Under the pieces are notes generated by a model. The model did not search any database. It saw only the letters and a list, made by a program, of their open reading frames with translations, and was not told the DNA's origin. From WAPX01 sp964622075 (GTDB lineage Archaea > Halobacteriota > Archaeoglobi > Archaeoglobales > Archaeoglobaceae), in contig CAZUMR010000047.1 in NCBI GenBank assembly GCA_964622075.1, forward strand, positions 1 through 23,355: 23,355 bases of DNA. Reading direction: 5' to 3'. How positions within the stretch are numbered: the first letter of the stretch is position 1; each line of letters starts with the position of its first letter. This document shows positions 1-6,250 of the stretch, piece by piece. A program made the position numbers and the translations under genes.

Positions 1-14
1 ATTCCATTAGCTTT

Positions 15-425
15 GATAAAATCAGACCAGAATGGGATTGAAAGCAGGAACGCTGTTTTTGCATATATTCTAAATATTGCTAGATAAAATCAGACCAGAA
101 TGGGATTGAAAGGAAGGTCTCAGTGCAGCACCGGGGAGCACGATTGACGTGATAAAATCAGACCAGAATGGGATTGAGGCTTCCGCATAATCTCTTAAAG
201 AGTAGAGAATGTCTCGCCTCCACATGCTGGACAATATTTAGGCTCTTTCTCAGACGAAAAGATATTTCCACATTCTTCGCAAACATACACAACTCCATCT
301 GAATTCACAGACATCACCTCCACTTTTTTATTCAAGATAAATCAAACCAGAATGGGATTGAAAGTCAAAAAGCGAGAGAGACTCATTTAGATACAGATAA
401 AATCAGACCATAATTGGATCGAAAA
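15..425 (+). CRISPR. Distal (trailer) end of a CRISPR array, five repeat units, two degenerate
   Basis: A 30-nt repeat begins GATAAAATCAGACC and ends GGGATTGAAAG. Exact copies lie at 15-44 and 83-112. A third at 151-177 matches for 27 nt and loses its last three bases. A fourth at 336-364 lacks one A and has a G-to-A change. A fifth at 396-425 has three substitutions near its 3' half. Spacers are 38 nt (45-82), 38 nt (113-150) and 31 nt (365-395). The gap 178-335 is 158 nt and carries a small minus-strand gene. The ATTGAAAG end is typical of archaeal repeats, whose last eight bases become the crRNA 5' tag, so crRNA transcription should run left to right. The array continues past the left edge. 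Decay toward the right suggests this is the old end away from the leader. No cas gene is in the window. Confidence 0.95.
195..308 (-). CDS. Tiny rubredoxin-like / zinc-ribbon protein (37 aa) embedded in the CRISPR array
   Basis: This short ORF would encode a single metal-binding knuckle pair, CEEC then CPAC, with 12 residues between them, preceded by VVYVC and followed by GGETFSTL. The CxxC-x12-CxxC spacing equals that of the C-terminal rubredoxin-like domain of rubrerythrins, so iron or zinc binding is likely. A strong GGAGGTG lies at 315-321. A GTG at 308 sits 6 nt after it, the same layout as the hme genes. An in-frame ATG at 314 directly abuts this site, so it is the less likely start (39 aa if used). 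The gene runs against the repeats and replaces what should be one spacer between repeats 3 and 4. The length, cysteine pattern and ribosome-binding site argue that it is translated. Its partner is unknown; electron transfer or a structural zinc knuckle are both possible. Confidence 0.68.
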   Translation of the reverse strand: MNSDGVVYVCEECGNIFSSEKEPKYCPACGGETFSTL

Positions 426-472
426 GATAATTCACCGGACAAAACGAACAAATAAATAACAAAACATGAAAA

Positions 473-1480
473 TCAGGAGTTTTCGACTGTTATCAGTTCA
501 AAAGCCTTCTTTAAACCCTCCTCTTTCCCAAGAACGTACAGTATATCACCCACATACACCGGCGTGTCGGGGTCGGGGAAAATAACCTCACCATTCCTCT
601 CTATTGCAACTATTATGCATCCTGTAAGCTTCCTGATCTCTGTGTCCTTAAGTGGTTTGCCGTGGAAAGATTTGTTTTTCAGCTCCATCTTTTCAAGCAT
701 GAGTGTTCCCATCTTACCTATAATTTCAATGAAGTCTGCTGCTGTCGGTCTTGTCACAGCAACGCACACTTTTCTTGCAGAGTCGTGATACGGAGATAGC
801 AGCATGTCAGCTCCTGCTCTCTTGAGTTTTTTCTCTCCACCCGGCGTCCTCAAAACAGCTATTGCAAATATGTTCGGATTCAGATCCTTTGCAACCATGA
901 CTGCAAAGGCATTTATGGAATCGTTGTTCGTACAGGCAACTATGCACTTTGCCCTCTTAACCCCCGCTCTTTCAAGAACGTCCTCCTCAGTACAGTCCCC
1001 CTGAATTGCAATTATTCCATCTTCTCTCGCACTTGCAACTCTTGTCGCATCTATATCAACGACCACGACTTTTTTTAACTCTTTCATCAGCTCCTTTGCC
1101 ATTTCCTTACCCATCCGGCCATAACCGCAAACTATACAGTGACCTTCCATCTTTTCAAGCAACTTCTTCCACCTCTCAATTCTCCTTTCAAGCAGAATCG
1201 GGATTATCGCGTCAACTGAATAAAGAAATATGGCAACGCCAAAAACCATCAAAAACATCGACAGAATTTTTCCAGCAACGCTAAGCTTTCCAACCTCCCT
1301 GTAACCTGTTGTCGTTATCGTTATTACGGTCATGTAAAGGCAGTCAAACCAGTCCCACCCCTCTATGATGTGATAGCCAACAGTCCCTAAAATGGTCACC
1401 GCAAGCAGCAATCCGACTACCCTGAGGAGCTCTCCTTTCAGATCGCCTCCAGCCCTGAAATCCCTGAGTTCTCTGTCCAT
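473..1480 (-). CDS. Two-helix potassium-channel-like protein with RCK (TrkA-N/TrkA-C) domains
   Basis: The protein has an MthK-like plan. A first membrane helix spans about residues 19-39, a pore helix and filter about 43-63, a second helix about 70-95, then a cytoplasmic Rossmann RCK domain with GYGRMG at 119-124, then a TrkA-C domain from about 245 to the end (335 aa). Such proteins are ligand-gated K+ channels of the plasma membrane in which the RCK ring binds nucleotides or ions. The filter reads TTTGYREV, so the second glycine of the usual GYG is an arginine. That makes strict K+ selectivity uncertain. The ATG at 1480 is chosen over a TTG at 1483. No ribosome-binding site is visible, and a TATA-like TTATATTA ends 25 nt upstream, suggesting a leaderless mRNA. 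It is a single-gene transcript. Confidence 0.88.
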   Translation of the reverse strand: MDRELRDFRAGGDLKGELLRVVGLLLAVTILGTVGYHIIEGWDWFDCLYMTVITITTTGYREVGKLSVAGKILSMFLMVFGVAIFLYSVDAIIPILLERRIERWKKLLEKMEGHCIVCGYGRMGKEMAKELMKELKKVVVVDIDATRVASAREDGIIAIQGDCTEEDVLERAGVKRAKCIVACTNNDSINAFAVMVAKDLNPNIFAIAVLRTPGGEKKLKRAGADMLLSPYHDSARKVCVAVTRPTAADFIEIIGKMGTLMLEKMELKNKSFHGKPLKDTEIRKLTGCIIVAIERNGEVIFPDPDTPVYVGDILYVLGKEEGLKKAFELITVENS

Positions 1481-1505
1481 CAAAAACTGATTTTAGTCCG
1501 GGAAG

Positions 1506-1513
1506 TAATATAA
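1506..1513 (-). promoter_or_regulatory. TATA box for the channel gene
   Basis: TTATATTA on the minus strand ends 25 nt before the ATG at 1480. With the usual archaeal TATA-to-start-site distance this puts transcription start at or next to the ATG, which fits the lack of a ribosome-binding site. Confidence 0.45.
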
Positions 1514-1585
1514 CTATTGCCCGTATTATGATGAGTCACAGAACAGAATGATGAAACAAAATTAAAGAATAGCAAATGCAAAGAA

Positions 1586-2326
1586 TTACGCTATATCTCT
1601 TGAAGTGTCTATCTGCACACCTTCGCTTATGCTGTACTTGAAAGTCTCCATTACCGGCTTTCTGTTCCTTATCTTCGGGATAGAAAGTCTGCTGACTATT
1701 CTGTCACCCTGAACGACAGTGTCCACATCAAATATAACGTCACTGACCTCAAGAACCATGTTGACTATGTCTGAAGGATGGACACCCTTCATCAGGTATA
1801 TGCAGTAAACGTTGTTCGTCTGCTTTGCGTGAACGTATAGCTTGTTGATGAGCCATTCTTTAAGACCTATCGGAACCTCAAGCCTCAGAAAGAAAGATAT
1901 CGAATCGAATATGACGTTGTAAGTCCCACCCTTCTCGTATATCTCGTTGAGCTGATGATCTATGAAGTCAAAGATTTCCTTGTCCCTGTACTTATCGATT
2001 ATCACGAACTGACCGTACTCGTTCATGTAATACTGAGTAAACACATCTATGAAAACGACCTTGTCCGTCGAAAACCCCATGTTTTCCATGCTAACTTTAA
2101 CGTACTCAGCCGGACGTGATGTGACGAAGTAATAGCTTCTGGTCACACTCGCAAAGTGATATAGGAATGCTTCCGGCATACTTATAGGATTAGCGTAAAT
2201 ACAAACAAGGCTACCTTCAGGTACGCCACCATCAATTTTCTTATCAAGCAGCTCAATACCGGTAGGTCTCGATTTGATATCTCCAGTTTTCACACTTTCC
2301 TGCACGGCAATTAAACTTCCAGCCAT
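1586..2326 (-). CDS. KaiC/RAD55-like protein lacking a Walker A P-loop
   Basis: The N-terminal third matches the RecA/KaiC-like pattern: TGIELLDKKIDGGVPEGSLVC at residues 22-42, where an ATP-binding GxxGxGKT would follow. Instead residues 44-51 read YANPISMP, with no lysine or serine/threonine for phosphate binding. A Walker-B-like strand (NVIFDSISFF) lies near residue 140. The fold is therefore probably RecA-like but unable to bind ATP in the normal way. In archaea such KaiC-like proteins are often regulators or scaffolds next to signalling or motility genes, but neither neighbour here supports that. The start ATG at 2326 has a weak GAGG about 10 nt upstream and a possible TATA (GGTTAAATC) near 2362. 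Its 246-aa length equals one KaiC domain. The specific role is unknown. Confidence 0.8.
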   Translation of the reverse strand: MAGSLIAVQESVKTGDIKSRPTGIELLDKKIDGGVPEGSLVCIYANPISMPEAFLYHFASVTRSYYFVTSRPAEYVKVSMENMGFSTDKVVFIDVFTQYYMNEYGQFVIIDKYRDKEIFDFIDHQLNEIYEKGGTYNVIFDSISFFLRLEVPIGLKEWLINKLYVHAKQTNNVYCIYLMKGVHPSDIVNMVLEVSDVIFDVDTVVQGDRIVSRLSIPKIRNRKPVMETFKYSISEGVQIDTSRDIA

Positions 2327-2761
2327 ACTTCCATCCTCACTTATGGCGATTTGGCAGATTTAACCCCATCAGTTACTATCTACCTTCCACTACATTTAAC
2401 ATTCTGTTCACGTGTATTATTTTTGTTTATTATTTTTCCATCTTATTTTTATTTTCAAACTCCCCTCCAATCACGTTTTTACGATGCCAGAGCCATATCA
2501 CCTGAAAATTGGAATCGCTAACTCTCTGCTGCTATTTTAAATTTTCTTTTAAATTTCCTGAATTCATTTTTTCATTAGCCGGTCTGCTCCATCAAAGTTT
2601 TGCAGTAACTTCAAATATCCGGTTAAATTTCTTTTAATCTCTGTTAGACTACTCTGCCAAGAATGCTATTTAAAAATTTCTAAAGGTGATTATAGTTGTT
2701 GTGATGAAATTTCGGCAACGTTTATCTACATATTTAAATGAAAACAACAAAAAAGAAACAA
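2327..2761. other. 435-bp AT-rich intergenic region without a convincing gene
   Basis: Both flanking genes run on the minus strand. The right edge (about 2732-2760) is T-rich when read on the minus strand and probably ends the RNA ligase transcript. The left edge holds the promoter of the KaiC-like gene. Between them lie long T/A tracts (2413-2456) and a near-tandem TTTTAAATTT pattern at about 2535-2560. Only ORFs under about 26 codons occur. No tRNA-like fold or paired C/D boxes were found by eye on either strand. Confidence 0.6.
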
Positions 2762-3910
2762 TTACCAGAATCCGCCAGAGATAAGATTCTTAATTCTGTC
2801 TGCTGTGCTTGTGATTACTTTCTCCATGTAAAGTATGTGATAGCCTTCATCCATTCCAGCATACTCGAACCTGACGTTTGCAAGCCTCTTCATGTGCTGG
2901 ATGAAGAGTTCCATTACTTCCCTGCTTCTAAATCTCAATCTCGCTCTTTCTCTGAGCTTTCCTGTTTCAATCACTTCTTTTATGCTGTCAGTCACTCCCT
3001 CAACGATTGCTCTCCCAAGTCTCTCAAACCTGATATTCTCATAGCCAGAAAGGCCAAGTTTCTCAAACTCGTAACTCTGAAAACCTTCCCTGACAGCCCT
3101 TGTAACCATAAAATCCCTCCCCAGATCGTTGAAGAATCTGAAAGCATAATACAGGTCAGAGCAGTTGCAGTAGCTTGTGGTATATTTTACAGCGTTTTTC
3201 TCCATATTTACATCCTTCAAAACAACGCCTTCTCTCCCTTCCTCATCAAGCTTTCTGATTATCCTGATAGTGTTTTCAACGAGCTCTTCCCCTCTCCAAA
3301 CGCCAAAAACAGGAGCCAGTTTGAAACCGTACTCCTCAGCAATTCTTACCTTATCCTCCACACTGAACGGTCTGTTGGTGCCCATGACTCTTATATCAAA
3401 CAAGTAGAATTCCAGTCTTTTACTGTAAATTTCTTTCTGAACATGCGGTGATTCAAGCCCTGCTGCCTCACAGCATAAAACGCAGTCGGGATGATCCTTA
3501 AAAAATTCCTCGTTTACAAGCTCTCTCGCCCTTTCCGTCGTGTAGGGGCAGAGGTAACCCCTTCTCGTTATTGCATAGATCCTCTCACCAATCTTCGCTA
3601 TTCTAACGTTGTACCCGTTTATCTTCTCTTCCACAGCAACTTCCGAGTTTCCAAAGTGCCTTTTAACGCATTCAGATATTACAAGCGTTCTCTTTATCTT
3701 TGGAAATCCCCTAACTACGTAAGTCTTCCCACCGGCCAGAGCTATAAAAGTTCCTTCCTCGTATTTTCCAAATTTCTTCTCAAGAAGGTACGCATCATCT
3801 ATATCGGAAAAAAATGGATGCTGGATGAACGCCGTTTTAAGTATGCTCCGGCGGTAAAGTCTCTTAGCTGCTGGTTCCGACAGGGAGAGAGCCTCTGCTA
3901 CAAATTTCAT
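2762..3910 (-). CDS. ATP-dependent RNA ligase, archaeal Rnl3 (Pab1020/MthRnl) type
   Basis: The 382-residue length and motif order fit the archaeal homodimeric RNA ligases. These seal 5'-phosphate and 3'-OH RNA ends, often circularising RNA, through a lysyl-AMP intermediate. Motif I is EEKINGYNVR with the nucleophile at K96. A motif III-like LEFYLFDI lies at about 166-173, motif IV REGVVLK at 226-232, and motif V AVKY has its lysine at 242. The residue two after the catalytic lysine is Asn, where KxDG is most common. Viral Rnl2 enzymes have KxHG, so this need not abolish activity. The ATG at 3910 follows the stop of the upstream four-CBS gene by only 6 nt, so the two are almost surely cotranscribed. 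That pairing suggests adenine-nucleotide sensing near the ligase, but this is inference. Confidence 0.9.
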   Translation of the reverse strand: MKFVAEALSLSEPAAKRLYRRSILKTAFIQHPFFSDIDDAYLLEKKFGKYEEGTFIALAGGKTYVVRGFPKIKRTLVISECVKRHFGNSEVAVEEKINGYNVRIAKIGERIYAITRRGYLCPYTTERARELVNEEFFKDHPDCVLCCEAAGLESPHVQKEIYSKRLEFYLFDIRVMGTNRPFSVEDKVRIAEEYGFKLAPVFGVWRGEELVENTIRIIRKLDEEGREGVVLKDVNMEKNAVKYTTSYCNCSDLYYAFRFFNDLGRDFMVTRAVREGFQSYEFEKLGLSGYENIRFERLGRAIVEGVTDSIKEVIETGKLRERARLRFRSREVMELFIQHMKRLANVRFEYAGMDEGYHILYMEKVITSTADRIKNLISGGFW

Positions 3911-3916
3911 GGCACA

Positions 3917-4801
3917 TCAGGCAAGTTCACACTTGTAAAGGAATCTGATCATATCCTGTTCTGTTACTATTCCCTCAAGCCTGCCGTCGCTGACGACAAA
4001 AGCACAGCCCACCCTTTTTGCAAGCATCTTTCTTGCCACATCTGACATCGTCGTGTCTGGGGAAACGGTCAGGGGTGGTATATAGCCGGAAGAGTTCGAA
4101 GAGAAGATTACGGAAACTGGCTGGGAGAGGACTTCATCCACATTTCCGGTAATCAGACTTCTGAATGCCTCTCCACTGAAGTATCTGATTATCATTGGTG
4201 TGTTCAGCCAGCCGATTAAAAGCTCGTCATCGATTATTGGCAGTCTCCTTATCTTTCTGGATATCATCGTCTTCATGGCCTCTTCTATTGTGGTTTTCGT
4301 GCTTGCGGTTATGACGCTCCTTGTCATGTAGGAAGAAACAACTCCCTCAAGCTTGCACTTTTCTGCAAGGTAAAGCAGGTAATCTCTCTCGGTAACTATC
4401 CCGACCACCCTGTCATCGTCGTCAACGATAGGGCATCCGCCTATTCCCTTTTCGAGCATGAGTTTCAGACCGTCCTCAACATCATCGGTAAAAGAGAGGG
4501 CAAGTACGTTTTTCTCCATAATTTCCCTAACTTCTTCGTTAACAGCTGCAAGGATGTTTCCAGAATATCTGCCGGTTATTACCTTGTGTTTATCTCCACC
4601 CCCAAAGAAGTTAACGAGATCTGTAGCTGTTATTATCCCTTCCAGCCTCCTTGTACCGGGATCTGCGATGGGCAGCCTTCTGAACCTGTAAGTTCTCATG
4701 GCCTTTGCAGCTGCCATGATGGTAGATGTTGGAGGGAGTGTAACGACGTCCGTCGTCGCTATATCCATTATACTTCCGGGCTTCTTGACCTTCAAACTCA
4801 T
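3917..4801 (-). CDS. Four-CBS-domain protein (two Bateman modules)
   Basis: The 294 residues consist almost entirely of four CBS repeats. The start points are roughly SIMDIATTDVVTLPP (about 11), VREIMEKNVLALS (about 90), VSSYMTRSVITAS (about 155) and VDEVLSQPVSVIF (about 220). CBS pairs bind adenosine compounds (AMP, ATP, S-adenosylmethionine) and regulate partner proteins. No catalytic or DNA-binding domain is attached, so it should act through a partner. The RNA ligase 6 nt downstream is the obvious candidate, though operon sharing in archaea can be incidental. GAGGTG ends 5 nt before the ATG, and a TATTTAAT box preceded by AAAAGG lies at 4836-4848. It belongs to the stand-alone archaeal CBS proteins, whose ligands usually cannot be read from sequence. 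Confidence 0.92.
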   Translation of the reverse strand: MSLKVKKPGSIMDIATTDVVTLPPTSTIMAAAKAMRTYRFRRLPIADPGTRRLEGIITATDLVNFFGGGDKHKVITGRYSGNILAAVNEEVREIMEKNVLALSFTDDVEDGLKLMLEKGIGGCPIVDDDDRVVGIVTERDYLLYLAEKCKLEGVVSSYMTRSVITASTKTTIEEAMKTMISRKIRRLPIIDDELLIGWLNTPMIIRYFSGEAFRSLITGNVDEVLSQPVSVIFSSNSSGYIPPLTVSPDTTMSDVARKMLAKRVGCAFVVSDGRLEGIVTEQDMIRFLYKCELA

Positions 4802-4835
4802 TCACACACCTCTGTTATTTTTAATGGTGCTCCTC

Positions 4836-4848
4836 ATTAAATACCTTT
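4836..4848 (-). promoter_or_regulatory. BRE/TATA promoter of the CBS-RNA ligase operon
   Basis: On the minus strand AAAAGG (BRE-like) is followed directly by TATTTAAT. The TATA box ends about 34 nt before the ATG at 4801. That leaves a short leader holding the GAGGTG ribosome-binding site. Confidence 0.6.
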
Positions 4849-4894
4849 TACACAGCCCAAATAAACCCGTAACTTAATCTGGCTGACACAATAC

Positions 4895-4908
4895 CGATGC
4901 AAGCATCG
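4895..4908. repeat. Short palindrome CGATGC-AA-GCATCG
   Basis: Two perfect 6-nt arms flank an AA in the gap between the CBS-zinc-ribbon gene and the four-CBS promoter. On the minus strand it lies just after a TTTTT tract (about 4919-4923) that could end the upstream transcript. It could be an operator-like dyad or part of a terminator. Function is not established. Confidence 0.35.
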
Positions 4909-4957
4909 AAACTACCTTAAAAATGTATATTTATATATTGTCCCCGCATCTCACACA

Positions 4958-5494
4958 TTACTCTTCAAAACTCTCCGCACAGTCCTCGCAGAGTTTCATT
5001 CCGTTAACTTCCACAAGTCTCTCAGCAAATCTGCCACACCTCTCGCACTTGCCACTCATGACTTCGGGAACTATTTCAATCGTCCTCTCGTTTATCAGGC
5101 CAATTAACTCTCCTATGTCCATGCTGACGCTCAGAATGTCCGTATCAGTAACTATCCCGACCAGTTTTCCACCATCTATAACTGGCAGTCTCCTTATCCC
5201 CTTCTTCAGCATTATCTTTGCAGCCTCTCTTACAGACGTCTTTGGCTGAATTGTTATGACCGGAGAGCTCATGATGTCTTCAAGCTTGACTTCAGATGGC
5301 AGCCTGTTCTCCGCTATTATCCTCAAAATGTCCTTCTCCGTAACTATGCCTTTAGGCTCTCCCTCGACGACAACGACAACGCTGCCCACTCCAAACTCTA
5401 TCATTTTCTTCGCTGCAACATGCAGGGTTTCTTCAGGGCTTGCAGTACACACCTCTCTTGTCATCACTTCCTTCGCTGGCACATCTGCATGCAT
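4958..5494 (-). CDS. Two CBS domains with a C-terminal zinc ribbon
   Basis: The 178-residue protein has two CBS repeats, starting at about VPAKEVMTREVCTAS (residue 5) and VKLEDIMSSPVITIQ (about 70). A C-terminal zinc ribbon follows, with CERC and CEDC separated by 16 residues near the end. The architecture is common in archaea, and the zinc ribbon may contact nucleic acid or protein while the CBS pair senses an adenosine ligand. A GTG at 5503 would give three more residues, but it lies inside the AGGTG ribosome-binding site. The ATG at 5494, 6 nt after that site, is preferred. A TATA-like ATCTTTAAAA lies about 32-42 nt upstream. It follows the same order as the four-CBS gene, 156 bp away, but that gene has its own promoter. 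Confidence 0.9.
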   Translation of the reverse strand: MHADVPAKEVMTREVCTASPEETLHVAAKKMIEFGVGSVVVVVEGEPKGIVTEKDILRIIAENRLPSEVKLEDIMSSPVITIQPKTSVREAAKIMLKKGIRRLPVIDGGKLVGIVTDTDILSVSMDIGELIGLINERTIEIVPEVMSGKCERCGRFAERLVEVNGMKLCEDCAESFEE

Positions 5495-5599
5495 GGACAA
5501 CACCTGTCAGAGTTTGGATAGGAGGTTTTAAAGATTTTTGGTGAACTATTTAGCAAATTCTTTTAGCAGTTCAGCCAAGCAGTGGCAGGAGGTATTGAA
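5495..5599. promoter_or_regulatory. Divergent promoter region, CBS-zinc-ribbon gene and hisB
   Basis: Only 105 bp separate the two starts. The minus-strand TATA is about 5526-5536 (ATCTTTAAAA). The plus-strand candidate is CTATTTAGC at 5548-5556, about 44 nt before the hisB ATG, leaving a leader that contains GGAGGT. No clear operator dyad was seen. Confidence 0.45.
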
Positions 5600-6181
5600 A
5601 TGGAATTGAGAGAAGGAAAATGCAGCAGAAAAACGAGAGAAACTGACGTAACGGTTAGAATTTGCATCAATCCAGATTCTCCAGAAATATCAATCAGCAC
5701 GGGAATACCTTTCCTTGACCACATGCTCGAAAGCTTTGCCAAACACGCAAATCTGGCACTTGAGATAAGGGCAAAAGGAGATCTGGAAGTTGACGAGCAC
5801 CACACAATAGAGGATGTAGCCATAGTTCTTGGAAGAGCAATAAAGGAGGCCCTCGGAGATAAAAAAGGGATAAGGAGATTTGGAAGTGCTATAGTACCTA
5901 TGGATGATGCAGTGGCAATTTGCGGGATTGATGTCAGTGGCAGGGGGTACTTTAACTTCTCCGGAGTGACAGGAGATGTAAAAGGTGTTAAAGCGGAAAA
6001 CTTCGAACACTTCTTCGACAGCCTGTGCAGAAATTCCGGAATAAACATGTACCTTGAGGTCAAAGGCAGAAATTCTCACCACATCATGGAAGCATCTTTC
6101 AAGGCTTTTGCAATCGCATTTAGAGAAGCGGTAGAATTAACAGGCAGTTCAATCCCCAGCACCAAGGGCAGCCTTGATTGA
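5600..6181 (+). CDS. hisB: Imidazoleglycerol-phosphate dehydratase
   Basis: HisB removes water from imidazole glycerol phosphate to give imidazole acetol phosphate in histidine synthesis, using two Mn2+ per active site in the cytoplasm. The protein (193 aa, the usual size for monofunctional HisB) shows the family's metal-binding repeats: FLDHMLE at about 39-44, DEHHTIED at 65-72 and NSHHIMEA at 158-165. GGAGGT ends 6 nt before the ATG at 5600. An upstream in-frame GTG at 5582 precedes that site and is not used here as the start. No other his gene is in the window, so the pathway is scattered. cobQ follows 69 bp later in the same direction and may be on the same transcript. Confidence 0.95.
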   Translation: MELREGKCSRKTRETDVTVRICINPDSPEISISTGIPFLDHMLESFAKHANLALEIRAKGDLEVDEHHTIEDVAIVLGRAIKEALGDKKGIRRFGSAIVPMDDAVAICGIDVSGRGYFNFSGVTGDVKGVKAENFEHFFDSLCRNSGINMYLEVKGRNSHHIMEASFKAFAIAFREAVELTGSSIPSTKGSLD

Positions 6182-6199
6182 TCTTGATTGATTCTGGTA

Positions 6200-6224
6200 G
6201 CTCATCTCATTGATTTCGATGAGC
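6200..6224 (+). repeat. 7-bp inverted repeat between hisB and cobQ
   Basis: GCTCATC at 6200-6206 and GATGAGC at 6218-6224 are perfect complements with an 11-nt loop. Just downstream GATGCAGGT is repeated in tandem, so there are two AGGTG copies, the second being the cobQ ribosome-binding site. No cobalamin riboswitch-sized structure is present. The hairpin might shape translation or processing of cobQ. Confidence 0.35.
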
Positions 6225-6250
6225 CTGATGCAGGTGATGCAGGTGTGGGG

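Noticed and set aside
1528..1555. Two ATGATGA motifs resembling C boxes of a C/D sRNA upstream of the channel gene
   Set aside because: No CTGA D boxes lie between or after them on either strand at suitable spacing. They are more likely a chance direct repeat near a promoter.
2701..2781. Plus-strand 26-codon ORF with a GGTGAT-like site, overlapping the RNA ligase end
   Set aside because: Lysine- and arginine-rich composition, no motif, spacing to the site too long, and it covers the T-rich terminator region of the ligase gene.
6182..6250. Possible cobalamin riboswitch before cobQ
   Set aside because: The gap is only 69 nt and lacks the long conserved core. Only a small hairpin is present.
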